Source: Phormidium ambiguum IAM M-71 (GTDB lineage Bacteria > Cyanobacteriota > Cyanobacteriia > Cyanobacteriales > Aerosakkonemataceae). From it: a stretch of 64,000 bases of DNA. The notes beneath the pieces are model-generated. The model did not search any database. It saw nothing but the letters and a program-made list of their open reading frames with translations, and had not been told where the DNA came from. The stretch lies in assembly GCF_001904725.1 (NCBI RefSeq), contig NZ_MRCE01000006.1:186001-250000 (forward strand). Reading direction: 5' to 3'. The number at the start of each line of letters is the position of its first letter. Positions within the stretch are counted from its first letter, which is position 1. The position numbers and the translations under genes were made by a program. Below are positions 7,490 through 16,894 of the stretch, piece after piece.

Positions 7490-9262
7490 ATGGTTTTAAT
7501 CTCTACAAATCATAACAAATTATTACCAGAAACACCACAAGGTAAACTGTTTATTAAATACTTTAATCACCCTTGGAATTTCATATTCAAAGTAGTATCA
7601 GAAGACAGTGAAACTAACTGGATTACAGAAACACGCTACCCACTTCAACCGCGTAATCTGTGGAGCCAGTACTTAAGTGATAAAATAATAGTAGGGTTAA
7701 GATTTGGCAGTAACACCCGCTACGCAATGATTGATATAGATACCGATAGTCCATATCATCCATTTAGCGATCCAGATGCGATCGCAAATATTCAAGCATC
7801 TTTAAAAGAAATCGGATTAAATGAAGGCTTCCTAGTCCAAAGTTCAGAATCAAAAGGAATACATTTATACTATTGTTTCCCCGAACCAGTCCCCACATTT
7901 GGCATAGCCTGTGCAATCACTCAATGTTTAAAAGAATCTGGATTCATAATCGCTAAAGGTAAATTAGAAGTCTTTCCAAACTGCAAAAGATACGAAGCGC
8001 AGCGCGTCACCAATTACAACGGACATCGCCTTCCACTTCAGAAAGGTTCCTACTTATTAGACAGGCAGTTTTTCATCAAGAGTAATGATATTGACGACCT
8101 GCTTTATGCGATGGAAAGCAGTGCTGAAGAAAACACGATTAAACAAATTAATCAGGCGATTGTTGACGCTCGACACAAACACAGAAACGTTAAAGACGAC
8201 CACCTTAAATGGAAACTTGATTTAGAAGAAAGAATAGAAACTGGTTGGACTGGCGACGGTCAGACCAACGAACTTTTAAAAGACATCGCTTGTTATGGAA
8301 TCGTCTGGCAAGGTCTGAAAGAAGACGCTCTAACAGATTTCATTGAACAAACCGCCATCAGCTGTCCTGGGTTTGAGGAATTCTGCGATCACAAAACCGA
8401 AATTCGACAGCGATCGGCAGAGTGGGCTACGGTCATCGATGGCTTCTACACCCCTTACCGCAGTTGGCCGAAACGTGACAAAGGATTTTCCGAGTTAGAA
8501 GAAAAGCTTGAGACACAACCAAACGATCGCGGTGAGTTTTTAAAAACCAATGCTGAACGCCACGCCGAAACATATCACCGGGTAGAAGAAGTAGTTCGCC
8601 GCTTACGTGCCGCAGCCGCCTTACCCGAAACCGTCACAGCAAGGCTGGAAGCCATCAGCAATCTATATTTGGAGCTTTTCAATTGTGGTATCAGCAGAGC
8701 CACTCTTTATAAAGTTTCGTACTTGGGAATTTGGCATCCAGATTACACACCTTTCGAGAGGTGTGTAACACCGCTCCCTGAGGGCGTTACAGGCAAATTA
8801 CACACCCCCCCTATGCAAGTATATGAAGGTTTGGTGGACTCCGTTCGGTCGCAGCCCCAACAAGCTGCGACAACGGATATCAAAGTAGGGGGGACTGGGG
8901 GGAAAAACGCCTCTCCCCCTCCGGCGGTAAAATCTGCCCCCGAAAATACAGCTGATTCCTGCCCTGGTGACAATCTCCCAATACTTGCCCTTGGTGGCAG
9001 CGGAAAAATCAATCCAAACCGACCGCTGACCGAGGCTGAATATGAAAAGCAGCGGAATTATTACGCTCAGCGATATGCCATCAATGAAGCCCCACGACTA
9101 GAAACCGCGCTCCAAATTAAACGCACCTTATGGCGTAATACTCACCCTGGTAATCCAATCCGTCGTCAAATCAGAGAATGGGCTGCTAATACCCCTGGAA
9201 TTGTCCTTACAGACGACGGCCCCGCCCTCGATCCTAATTACCAATATCCAGAAACAAGCTAA
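7490..9262 (+). CDS. Probable primase-polymerase (archaeo-eukaryotic primase type)
   Basis: A 590-residue protein. The first 170 residues carry the expected pattern of archaeo-eukaryotic primases: IDIDTD with Asp near 82-86, then SSESKGIHLYY with His near 125, then an acidic residue in KLEVFPN near 160. The middle is helical and the C-terminus proline-rich and disordered. It would prime or copy the element's DNA. No helicase (Walker A) domain is visible, so host helicase may be used. The assignment rests on motif spacing only. Confidence 0.55.
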   Translation: MVLISTNHNKLLPETPQGKLFIKYFNHPWNFIFKVVSEDSETNWITETRYPLQPRNLWSQYLSDKIIVGLRFGSNTRYAMIDIDTDSPYHPFSDPDAIANIQASLKEIGLNEGFLVQSSESKGIHLYYCFPEPVPTFGIACAITQCLKESGFIIAKGKLEVFPNCKRYEAQRVTNYNGHRLPLQKGSYLLDRQFFIKSNDIDDLLYAMESSAEENTIKQINQAIVDARHKHRNVKDDHLKWKLDLEERIETGWTGDGQTNELLKDIACYGIVWQGLKEDALTDFIEQTAISCPGFEEFCDHKTEIRQRSAEWATVIDGFYTPYRSWPKRDKGFSELEEKLETQPNDRGEFLKTNAERHAETYHRVEEVVRRLRAAAALPETVTARLEAISNLYLELFNCGISRATLYKVSYLGIWHPDYTPFERCVTPLPEGVTGKLHTPPMQVYEGLVDSVRSQPQQAATTDIKVGGTGGKNASPPPAVKSAPENTADSCPGDNLPILALGGSGKINPNRPLTEAEYEKQRNYYAQRYAINEAPRLETALQIKRTLWRNTHPGNPIRRQIREWAANTPGIVLTDDGPALDPNYQYPETS

Positions 9263-9311
9263 ACCCATATCTAGTGTTTGTCGAAGCTGCTCGAACCGCT
9301 ATAGGTAGCGT

Positions 9312-9641
9312 TTACCTTGGTGGATTCTTCCTTCCTTTCATATTGTGCATACCCAAATCACCACGCAGCTTGTCAAGCTCAACCTGTAAATCCTCAACAG
9401 ACTGGTAGTGTTTGACCTGTTCCTTTAGCTTCCGTAATTCCTTTAACTCCTTCTGCACAGGCCAAGGGAAACAAGCTAGGTAAATCAGTTCAATCAAAGT
9501 TGTAACCGGGAAAAACATGATTGCGGTCATAGCCCATCTGTTAGTTCCCGAAAATCCCATTTTCCCCAGAATACCAAACCAGAGAACACCGAAAATCGCA
9601 AAAGCCACTAAAGTGGCGATCGGATCTACACCTAAATCCAT
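9312..9641 (-). CDS. Two-TM membrane protein with C-terminal coiled coil
   Basis: About 109 residues from an ATG at 9641 (a GTG at 9659 is possible). Two hydrophobic segments near residues 10-28 and 38-60 are followed by a charged heptad-like stretch rich in Lys, Glu and Leu. It is encoded directly downstream of the 659-residue gene, 18 bp apart. The size and layout resemble small virion membrane proteins or holins, but no family is recognised. Confidence 0.55.
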   Translation of the reverse strand: MDLGVDPIATLVAFAIFGVLWFGILGKMGFSGTNRWAMTAIMFFPVTTLIELIYLACFPWPVQKELKELRKLKEQVKHYQSVEDLQVELDKLRGDLGMHNMKGRKNPPR

Positions 9642-9677
9642 AACATTACCTACTATCACTGGTATTAGGATTCCCAG

Positions 9678-11657
9678 TTAAGCATCAGAATCTTGAGGTG
9701 CTCCCTCACCTTTGATAATAATTTTGGGGCGCTCATTTATAGTCTGACCCCAAGGTGTAGTAGTACTATTGATAGGCGGATTTACTTCAGATCCAAACTG
9801 CCCCTCAACCTTATTCATCCACTGACTTAAATCGGAAGAATCATCTTTAGTTAAATCTCTATCATCCAATGTCAGACCCTTATAAAACTTTCTCAGTTCT
9901 CCCAAATATTGCCGCACGTTTATTTCTGGCATTTGCTGATTAATCGGGATGGTATGTGCAGCTTTTAAAATATCTAAAATTGCCAAAATTCGCTTAGCGG
10001 TATCGCTAAAAGTTTCTGTTCTCTGTCCATTAGTAGTAGCATTGGGATTAAATTTACTGATTTTTGCTTGAAAGTCTTGATTATCTAAAAACTCAAGCCA
10101 CATATCTTGCTCATCTCGCTGGACAAGCGACATATTCTGTATTTGTATGGCTTGAAAATTATGATTAAGAGTTACGGTGTCATCTTCTAAACGCATCTCG
10201 AAATAATCAACTAAGCAGTTCAGCAAGGAAGTTATCAAAACCGTTTGTTCTCTGGTTGAGCCAGTCTCTAAAATATTCTTGATGACTCCCTTTTGGATAA
10301 CACCAAGAACTTTTTCCTGTGCTACTTGCTTCATAGCGATCGCTTGTAGCGCATTTCCAATAGTAGGAAATGCAATCGGATTATCTTGGTCATCTTCAAA
10401 AACTATTGGAAAGGTACCAAAAAATTCTTGAAGCTTCTCTAATTGCCATTTATAAAATTCCGGCATCGACCGCAAACGCAAAGTTTTGTCTGGTGTTATT
10501 GCATCCCAAGCGTTACCGAGCCAATCGTCACCGGGCGATCGATCGTGCAAATGTTCGGGAACCTCGAACCCTCCAGTTGCAGCGCCCGACCATTTCATTA
10601 ACTGGGTAAGATTGCGATCTATTCTGCGTAAAATTCTGAGACTTTCTTCACAACAACTCATTTGATTCTCCTGGTTTATAGGTGGTTCTGTAGCTGGAGT
10701 ACCGCCGCCTCCTTCCCCATTAGGAAATATTCTTGATCCATTCATCCATACTCTAGGCTCTACATTAAAATATCCCTGACAATATCCCCCTATATGTATT
10801 AATCCCGGCCAAACATCGTGATATCCAATAACGGTTACTACTTTAGGCGGCGGAAAATTGCCTTCAAAATTAACGCGCCAATTAAAATTAGTGCTCCATC
10901 GGGGATACCTACACTCTCCTGAAATATACTCTTCCCTGGTTAGGTTATACCAAGAAACAAATCTTGTTTGATAAGCATCTTCTTGTGTCCCACCAGGATA
11001 ACTTTGCCAAGCAGCCCAAGGATATTCTCTCCGAACTCCGGCAAACCCTATAGCTTTTCGTATAGCCCATCCTTCTACATCAAATCGTTGCTCAACACCA
11101 GGTTCTTCTGGCGGTGCATCTGGAAAATTAAAAGGTGGCCGACATATAGGTAAATTAATCTCAGGAGGTAGATTATCTTCTGTATATACTCCGTCTTCAA
11201 AATCTTTTTTAAGTTTTTCGTAATCTTCCAAAGTAATACAGCCCGTTGGAGCAGTTCTTTTGCATTCTGGCTTATCTTTCCTGACACAAATTTTTACTGG
11301 TGGATGGGGAATTAAATCAAATTCCCAATTAGTTTCAATTTTAGGAAGGCCATTCTGCCAAGTAATGTTAATAGGATTAGTAGCAGGAAGCGGGAAAGGG
11401 CGAGGAACGGTGTTCTGTTCCTTCATTTTTATTTGAGGTAAATAGTAGAAAGTGACACAAATTTCACATTCGGTTTCGCTAATGGCCGGAATAGGAAACA
11501 TCATATTGTTCCTACCAAAGCCAAAAGAGTCGAGCCAGTCTTTCAAGTCTCCTCCCGATTGGAAAGCCTGATCGACAATGCTATTTTTTACCTCTTCTAA
11601 AGCATCTTTGTAATTATTGTAGGTTTCAATATAATCTTCAATCGATTGTTCAAACAT
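9678..11657 (-). CDS. Large hypothetical protein of the element
   Basis: A 659-residue protein. The first half is rich in Pro, Trp, Tyr and Cys with no transmembrane helix, resembling an extracellular or virion protein. A Gly-rich linker (GEGGGG) near residue 315 separates it from a helical second half. No family recognised. It lies between the 279-aa gene (3 bp upstream) and the small membrane protein, forming a leftward three-gene operon. A structural or host-recognition role is possible. Confidence 0.6.
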   Translation of the reverse strand: MFEQSIEDYIETYNNYKDALEEVKNSIVDQAFQSGGDLKDWLDSFGFGRNNMMFPIPAISETECEICVTFYYLPQIKMKEQNTVPRPFPLPATNPINITWQNGLPKIETNWEFDLIPHPPVKICVRKDKPECKRTAPTGCITLEDYEKLKKDFEDGVYTEDNLPPEINLPICRPPFNFPDAPPEEPGVEQRFDVEGWAIRKAIGFAGVRREYPWAAWQSYPGGTQEDAYQTRFVSWYNLTREEYISGECRYPRWSTNFNWRVNFEGNFPPPKVVTVIGYHDVWPGLIHIGGYCQGYFNVEPRVWMNGSRIFPNGEGGGGTPATEPPINQENQMSCCEESLRILRRIDRNLTQLMKWSGAATGGFEVPEHLHDRSPGDDWLGNAWDAITPDKTLRLRSMPEFYKWQLEKLQEFFGTFPIVFEDDQDNPIAFPTIGNALQAIAMKQVAQEKVLGVIQKGVIKNILETGSTREQTVLITSLLNCLVDYFEMRLEDDTVTLNHNFQAIQIQNMSLVQRDEQDMWLEFLDNQDFQAKISKFNPNATTNGQRTETFSDTAKRILAILDILKAAHTIPINQQMPEINVRQYLGELRKFYKGLTLDDRDLTKDDSSDLSQWMNKVEGQFGSEVNPPINSTTTPWGQTINERPKIIIKGEGAPQDSDA

Positions 11658-11660
11658 ATT

Positions 11661-12500
11661 TTACCTATATCCAATAACGCCAGATAATTGTTGATTAGTA
11701 TTACCTTCGGCCACCACCCAAATGTCGCCTATCAATTTGTACTCATTACTAGGTTTGTTCAGCCATTCTCTACCCTCTCCCGCTTGAAGTGGATCGCCCA
11801 TTCCTACACCATCAAATTGGCCGTAATTAATCCATACTCTGTTATTTCCATTATTATAAATTCTAAAAAATGCCATATTTGCAGTAGCAGTAAATAACAA
11901 GGTTCCGCTTGGTGAAACACTCCAAGCATGATTCTCTAAATTAATAATATTTTTCCCCTCGTCTGGGATAAAGGCACGCTCGACATATAAACCAGTAATT
12001 ATAAGTTGATCCGCTCCTCTGATAACTCCCGCTCCTATATCCCTACATCTAATCGCTATGTCTTGACTGTCACCTAGAAAAAGCTCTGAACCTAAAGCTT
12101 TTACCGCTCTTAAAAACCCTGGATGTGGGTAAGGAATATTGCCACGATTAACTATAGATATTTCTCCAACCCTCTGCCAAGGGTCGCTGCTGCTATCCCG
12201 CTCTACAAATTCCGCTAATATCCTATTAGGTGATTTCCATTCGTTATCTCTCAAAATAAGATTTTCATCCCACTCTGTTTTAAATTCTGTTGTTAAAGCT
12301 TCTGGAAAATCCGTACTAGGTAAATCAAAAAATCGTACCTCTAAATTAAGGTTAGTTAATCTTCTTTCTAATGAAGTCCAGCTAGGATCTAGTGTGTACT
12401 TATTATAAGAAAGTGGTAAGGGTGAGAATATTTGTTCTGTTGTCCCTGCATTTCTGTCTATAATTTTTCTAAATCGCTTCATTATCTGTGGATATTCCAT
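11661..12500 (-). CDS. Hypothetical protein, divergent from the 510-aa membrane gene
   Basis: A 279-residue protein rich in beta-strand-like segments and aromatic residues, without signal peptide or TM helix. The C-terminal part (SGTLLFTATANMAFFRIYNNG) resembles small virion proteins that decorate particles. Its ATG at 12500 stands 1 bp from the ATG of the plus-strand gene at 12502. A second ATG at 12482 is possible. Neither has a Shine-Dalgarno. Function unknown. Confidence 0.6.
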   Translation of the reverse strand: MEYPQIMKRFRKIIDRNAGTTEQIFSPLPLSYNKYTLDPSWTSLERRLTNLNLEVRFFDLPSTDFPEALTTEFKTEWDENLILRDNEWKSPNRILAEFVERDSSSDPWQRVGEISIVNRGNIPYPHPGFLRAVKALGSELFLGDSQDIAIRCRDIGAGVIRGADQLIITGLYVERAFIPDEGKNIINLENHAWSVSPSGTLLFTATANMAFFRIYNNGNNRVWINYGQFDGVGMGDPLQAGEGREWLNKPSNEYKLIGDIWVVAEGNTNQQLSGVIGYR

Positions 12501-12501
12501 T

Positions 12502-14034
12502 ATGGCATTAGCTCCAATAATTATAAGAGTCGGTTCTATTCTATTATCTAATACTAATAGAATTTTGGGTGTTCCCGCTTTAAAAAATGCTTTTTTAACG
12601 GGAGGAATCAGAGGATTTGCTAGAGCATTATCTACAAGAATTATTACAAGTATAGTTGCTTACTTCACTATTACTAAAATTGTTCAACTTGCCTTTACAG
12701 CCATAGAGTATCTTTGGCGTTTTGACTGGAATATTTCCGATGAAAACATCAACAAGCAAATAGAATCAAAATTCAATACATTAATGGGAAGTGTTGGAGG
12801 TGCGCTAGGAACAACAATCGGAGGAACAACTTGCACATTAGGAATGCTTTACATCTATCCACAAGCTCTTATGTTCGTGGATGAAATTGGAGGGGAGCTT
12901 TGGGAAGAAATCGCCAGTGCTTGGACTGCCGTACTAAATTTAGGTGCTAGGTTAGCAGCAGAAACAATATTCTTAAATGGATATAAATCTGTTCGTAATT
13001 GGTTAAAGAAATCTGGAGTAGCAGCGCAAATTTTAGGAGAAGAAAAAGCTAAGAAATGGGGTAATAGTCGCCACGTTGTTTCTATGGCGAAGACTTGGGA
13101 AAATATTGTGGAATCAATAAAACCAGAATGGATGAAACAATTTGTAGAAGAATTAACAGAAGAAGGATATGAAAGCTGCAAAGAGTTTGCTTTAATAGTG
13201 GCCAATCGTGCAGATCAAGCGATTGGGATTCAAAAAGCAGGGCTTAAAAAAGCTGTTTTAGGAAAAGAGCAAATCATAGAAATTTATCCTAATCGAGATA
13301 TTCCATCTGAAGTCACTGTTTTAGCTGGGAGAGAAGAATTAGTAAGAGCGCAAACCGTACAGGTTTTAGCTCAGCATCAATTAATGGGAAATCGAGATGT
13401 AGGAATTGTAATTGGTGGTGAAAATTTCTCGGAAAACGCAGGAAGAAGAGCACCAAAACAAGTAAGTTTGATTATTGAATTTAGCCCAAGAAATGAAAAA
13501 CCTTATTTCAAGCCATTAACGATTGATGGAGTAGAAAGAATTCTTAGACCCAGATACGAAATCTCTAATGTTAGGAAAACTAGACTTGATTGGGCTTTAA
13601 TTCAACAAGCTTGTGGGGGAATTAATGGTTATATGTATGGGCGTGAAAATGTCACTTATAACCTAATTTCAGAAATGGGCGAAAATCGAGGACAAGTAAG
13701 AATTTATGGACAAACAAAAGCCGAAGCTAAAGATATTGCAAAAAAATTAATTGCGTTAACCGATAGTCAAATTTCTACTGGAGCAGCAGGGGAAGAGTTA
13801 GACGAAGGAAATAAAACTTCTCAACGAGGAAACATGAAGCCGATCACACGAGTCTACCCCTACAGAGTAACGGTAATAGTGGGAGTGGACACATTGAGGC
13901 GCGAAGGCCGGAAAAAGTTAACATCAGCCCAAGCAAATTCCCTAATTAGAAAAGCAGTTTTCCCCTTGCGCGGAACTGAGAAACCTTACTGGTGGGATGA
14001 GACTATCGCCAGTTTATTTACCTTAGTGGATTAA
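12502..14034 (+). CDS. Membrane-anchored hypothetical protein (510 aa)
   Basis: Hydrophobic stretches near residues 48-70 and 95-125, including a Gly-rich helix (VGGALGTTIGG), suggest membrane insertion. The rest is soluble and charged, with alpha/beta character. No Walker motif, so it is not a packaging ATPase. It ends before a strong hairpin at 14074-14100. It might be a virion membrane or assembly protein. No known family recognised. Confidence 0.6.
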   Translation: MALAPIIIRVGSILLSNTNRILGVPALKNAFLTGGIRGFARALSTRIITSIVAYFTITKIVQLAFTAIEYLWRFDWNISDENINKQIESKFNTLMGSVGGALGTTIGGTTCTLGMLYIYPQALMFVDEIGGELWEEIASAWTAVLNLGARLAAETIFLNGYKSVRNWLKKSGVAAQILGEEKAKKWGNSRHVVSMAKTWENIVESIKPEWMKQFVEELTEEGYESCKEFALIVANRADQAIGIQKAGLKKAVLGKEQIIEIYPNRDIPSEVTVLAGREELVRAQTVQVLAQHQLMGNRDVGIVIGGENFSENAGRRAPKQVSLIIEFSPRNEKPYFKPLTIDGVERILRPRYEISNVRKTRLDWALIQQACGGINGYMYGRENVTYNLISEMGENRGQVRIYGQTKAEAKDIAKKLIALTDSQISTGAAGEELDEGNKTSQRGNMKPITRVYPYRVTVIVGVDTLRREGRKKLTSAQANSLIRKAVFPLRGTEKPYWWDETIASLFTLVD

Positions 14035-14073
14035 GCAATAAAAATTTACATTTTAAGTTTTACTATTATATTT

Positions 14074-14100
14074 TTTTGAAAACCCCAGGGGTTTTCAAAA
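14074..14100. terminator. Perfect 27-nt palindromic hairpin
   Basis: TTTTGAAAACCCC mirrored by GGGGTTTTCAAAA around a single A, following the 510-aa gene. T-rich flanks on the upper strand before it and A-rich after it suit termination in either direction. It separates the membrane-protein gene from the small-gene operon starting at 14186. Confidence 0.6.
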
Positions 14101-14185
14101 ACTTAGTGTTGTTTAGCTAAGTAAAACCACTGAATTTTTAAAAATTTTTTGGTGTTAGGCTTTTGATGATTCTGGAGATAAAAAA

Positions 14186-14509
14186 ATGAACGATGTAACA
14201 CTTGAAGATTTAGTCACTGCCTTAGCAAGTTACCCTGATATAGCTGCCTGGTGGGATGCTGCGGCGGCGCTTCCCGCCGAAACCAATGTTAATGAATTTT
14301 TTGCAAAAACTTTACTAGGTCTGCATTTAGCCGCTAATACAGTTAATTCAGGTAGAGCAGCAGGAACCAAAATTGATGGCTACCCCGCACCATCTTACGG
14401 AACCTCGGCTTTAGATTCTGCTTCCGGCGTTGGTTCAAGAATCGTTACTTATTCCGTGCGGACTAGAGTTCCCGATAGTTTGAATACTGCCTTTTCTCCT
14501 TTAACTTAA
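14186..14509 (+). CDS. Small hypothetical protein, possible virion component
   Basis: A 107-residue Ala-rich protein with a good GGAG ribosome-binding site. An N-terminal helical part (LEDLVTALASYPDIAAWW) is followed by a Gly/Ser-rich C-terminal half. The codon choice is visibly richer in G and C than in neighbouring genes of the element. It is the first gene of the rightward operon. A structural role is inferred only from position and composition. Confidence 0.55.
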   Translation: MNDVTLEDLVTALASYPDIAAWWDAAAALPAETNVNEFFAKTLLGLHLAANTVNSGRAAGTKIDGYPAPSYGTSALDSASGVGSRIVTYSVRTRVPDSLNTAFSPLT

Positions 14510-14546
14510 GGCTTTTTAGCTAATTAACAGAAAAGGATGAAATAAG

Positions 14547-15167
14547 ATGCCTAGAATCAATCAATCGGTCAGGTACTATTATTTTAGTGTCACTAAAAAA
14601 ATTAAAATTCCCTCTCCAACGGGGGGAGCAGGCACATCAGAGACTAGAACCTTTGGATGTATTTGCAGTAGTGCGCTAAATTTTGTCAAATTTTTGGATA
14701 TTCCAGATACAGCGGCAGCAGTTCCCGCTAACCGGATCTCAGCAGTAGCGGCCAGCACTAGAACATTGCTTGTGGCTTCCGGTGGTGATGGAGCCAGCAA
14801 CGTTACAGATCATGATCGCGCGATTCCAATGCCGAAAGGCAGACCTGGCTCAAAAAGGGTGATCCTTTTCACCGGAAAACCCATTGGCACGTCAAAAAGA
14901 AAGCATCAAATCTCTGTGCTTGTGCCAGCAATCATGAGTTACAAAGACATCGCTGATTTTCTTGGTGAAATTATCCCAGCAGGAAAAATTAAAGCTGATC
15001 CCACTGCCACCGACGTGAAACCATTTTTTAAAATCCAAGGGGGCGGGAAATACCCGATTATGGCTACTGCTCAAGCCGAAGCAGCCCCCGGTGTTACCGT
15101 TCCGGCAACCGCAGCCGAATCCGAAGCTTTGGCAGACAGTGCGAAACAGGGCAGAGGCCGAACCTAA
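14547..15167 (+). CDS. Hypothetical protein, candidate major structural protein
   Basis: A 206-residue basic protein with predominantly beta-type segments and a disordered, Ala-rich tail (about 165-206). GC-richer codons than flanking genes suggest high expression. A ribosome-binding site (AAAGGATG) precedes the ATG. It is second in the rightward operon. No match to HK97, double-jelly-roll or filamentous coat families is evident by eye. Structure prediction would be decisive. Confidence 0.5.
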   Translation: MPRINQSVRYYYFSVTKKIKIPSPTGGAGTSETRTFGCICSSALNFVKFLDIPDTAAAVPANRISAVAASTRTLLVASGGDGASNVTDHDRAIPMPKGRPGSKRVILFTGKPIGTSKRKHQISVLVPAIMSYKDIADFLGEIIPAGKIKADPTATDVKPFFKIQGGGKYPIMATAQAEAAPGVTVPATAAESEALADSAKQGRGRT

Positions 15168-15170
15168 AAA

Positions 15171-15539
15171 ATGCCAGATATTTGGATCAATTTGGGTACG
15201 ATTCTTCCAAAAATCAACGAATGGGAGGATTTTCCCCTCCCTTCGGTAACAGGATCTTTTATCAGGATTACTTTTTTATTTGCAGGGGGAGAAGGGCCAC
15301 AAAATACCAGATCTTTCTTGTTACTTAGAAGAATCTGGTATGTTACTACTCCTCCATCAGTGGAGAGAGCTTTCAAAATTTGGCCTTCAAACTATAGCAA
15401 TATAATTCACAATCCCATTCGTCAAGATTTTATTGATAATGGCTTAACTGTTTGCGAGTATCAAGCAAAAGTAGGTTTTAGATATAGGCATAGAGGCACA
15501 ATCGAGAATGCTTATCAAGTTATGTTGGAGGAATTATAA
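15171..15539 (+). CDS. Hypothetical protein of the rightward operon
   Basis: A 122-residue protein with beta-type segments and aromatic residues, no TM helix. It starts 3 bp after the preceding stop, and its stop abuts the ATG of the lysis-enzyme gene. GGAGG near its end serves the next gene. Function not recognised; a minor structural protein is possible. Confidence 0.55.
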   Translation: MPDIWINLGTILPKINEWEDFPLPSVTGSFIRITFLFAGGEGPQNTRSFLLLRRIWYVTTPPSVERAFKIWPSNYSNIIHNPIRQDFIDNGLTVCEYQAKVGFRYRHRGTIENAYQVMLEEL

Positions 15540-15995
15540 ATGTTACAGTTGAAGTTTTTTATGGACTTAAAAAGCTCATCAAATTTGATATTAGGACAGC
15601 TTTCTTTATATTATCCAAATGGGGAAAGAATAGATTTTACTGCTACTTCTGGTTGTCGTGGGTGGCAAAGTCATGAAAATATTTGGAAGCGTGGACGTGG
15701 CCCTATTCCTCCTGATTTTAATTATTCAGTTCCTACTGTGGGCTATCATAGCGAAACTGCTGGAATAGATGGAGAATTTTTTCACATCTGGCCAGATCCG
15801 GTTAAGAGTGACTCAGGTGTTACGCGGGGTGAATTTGGCATTCATAGAGATGCAAATTTTGATACCTCCCCTGGCAGTGCAGGGTGCATTGTACTTACTA
15901 AAGATTTTGGGTGGCAGCGTTTTTGCGAAAGAATGCACGCCCTCAAATCAGATTTTAATCTCGACCGAATCCCTTTACATATAGATTATAGATAA
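15540..15995 (+). CDS. L,D-transpeptidase-fold (Tlde1/DUF2778-like) lysis enzyme
   Basis: A 151-residue protein with the family layout: a Ser-Gly-x-Arg segment, GRGPIPP in mid-protein, then FGIHRDAN followed by SPGSAGCIVL, giving a His and a catalytic Cys in the L,D-transpeptidase arrangement. Related proteins cleave or exchange peptides in peptidoglycan. Here it may act as an endolysin or as a virion-associated wall enzyme. There is no signal peptide, so release would need a holin. The stop overlaps the next ATG by one base. Confidence 0.65.
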   Translation: MLQLKFFMDLKSSSNLILGQLSLYYPNGERIDFTATSGCRGWQSHENIWKRGRGPIPPDFNYSVPTVGYHSETAGIDGEFFHIWPDPVKSDSGVTRGEFGIHRDANFDTSPGSAGCIVLTKDFGWQRFCERMHALKSDFNLDRIPLHIDYR

Positions 15996-16336
15996 TGCCA
16001 TTTACTAATATTCCTGCGGCGACAACTACCAATAATCAAAGGGGAACCGTATCCCCTCCGACGACTACTCAAGCCTCAATTACTGCTGCGAATATTGCAA
16101 CAGCCAAGGACAGATTAATGCTCACTATTTTTAACGAAAGCAACGGGACGCTTCTAATTAAATATGGTGGTACTGCTGCTAATACTGCTGGTAGTTTTGA
16201 TTTGAAAATCTACGCTAATACTATCTACGAATTTCCTGGGCCTACCCTACCACCAAATACTGCTATATCCGGTCTTTGGTTGAATCCTGCTACTGGAACA
16301 TTAACTGGAAATTGCATTGTATTTGAGACTATTTAG
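15995..16336 (+). CDS. Small Thr/Ala-rich structural-like protein
   Basis: A 113-residue protein with a low-complexity Thr-rich N-terminus and a beta-type remainder containing IYANTIYEFPGPTLPPNT, a composition resembling small phage decoration proteins. It overlaps the lysis-enzyme stop (TAATG) and is directly followed by the discoidin-like gene. Function inferred from context only. Confidence 0.5.
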   Translation: MPFTNIPAATTTNNQRGTVSPPTTTQASITAANIATAKDRLMLTIFNESNGTLLIKYGGTAANTAGSFDLKIYANTIYEFPGPTLPPNTAISGLWLNPATGTLTGNCIVFETI

Positions 16337-16337
16337 T

Positions 16338-16886
16338 ATGCCTTTTAAATCTATAGAATCAAATGAACACGAGCATTTGAATTTAAGTGTACTAGCTAAT
16401 TTTTTAGAGGTAAACGGGGAGCTTTTTTATAAAAATTACAAGATAATTAGTAATACAGAATATCTTAATATTCTTGCCAATCAATTAAGTGCTGGAGACT
16501 GGGGAGGCAGTAATCCCAGCAGCATTTTTGAGATAGTTGATGGTGATGATAATACTTATTCAGCTTGGGCGAATGGATTTGGATCGGGTAATAAGGGTTG
16601 GATAAAAGCTGATTTAGGTAGCATTTATATTGGTACTTTGGAAATCAAGTCGGACGTAGCCTTAAATGCTTCTTGGGGAACGAATACAATCAGATATTAT
16701 ATAGAAACTTCTACAGATGGTATTACCTATAGTTTGATTTATTCTAAGGATGTCATCATGACTACCAATGGAGAAGTACAAACAGACACAAAACCATTTA
16801 ATGCAAGATACATTAGATGGGGACTTTTAGATATTGGGAATGGTGCTGGAAAGATGAAAACCGCCTATTTAAAAGTAAGTGTTTAA
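16338..16886 (+). CDS. Discoidin (F5/8 type C)-like binding protein
   Basis: A 182-residue protein. Residues from about 60 onward show the discoidin-like pattern: VDGDDNTYSAW, WIKADLG, IRYYIETSTDGITY and FNARYIRWG. Such domains bind glycans and occur in viral fibres, so it may recognise the host surface. The ATG at 16338 follows the previous stop by 1 bp; a longer reading frame from 16317 is unlikely. Confidence 0.6.
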   Translation: MPFKSIESNEHEHLNLSVLANFLEVNGELFYKNYKIISNTEYLNILANQLSAGDWGGSNPSSIFEIVDGDDNTYSAWANGFGSGNKGWIKADLGSIYIGTLEIKSDVALNASWGTNTIRYYIETSTDGITYSLIYSKDVIMTTNGEVQTDTKPFNARYIRWGLLDIGNGAGKMKTAYLKVSV

Positions 16887-16894
16887 GTGAGAAA

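Noticed and set aside
12502-14034. Idea that the 510-aa protein is a Zot-like or FtsK-like packaging ATPase
   Set aside because: No Walker A or B motif can be found in it or in any other protein of the element.
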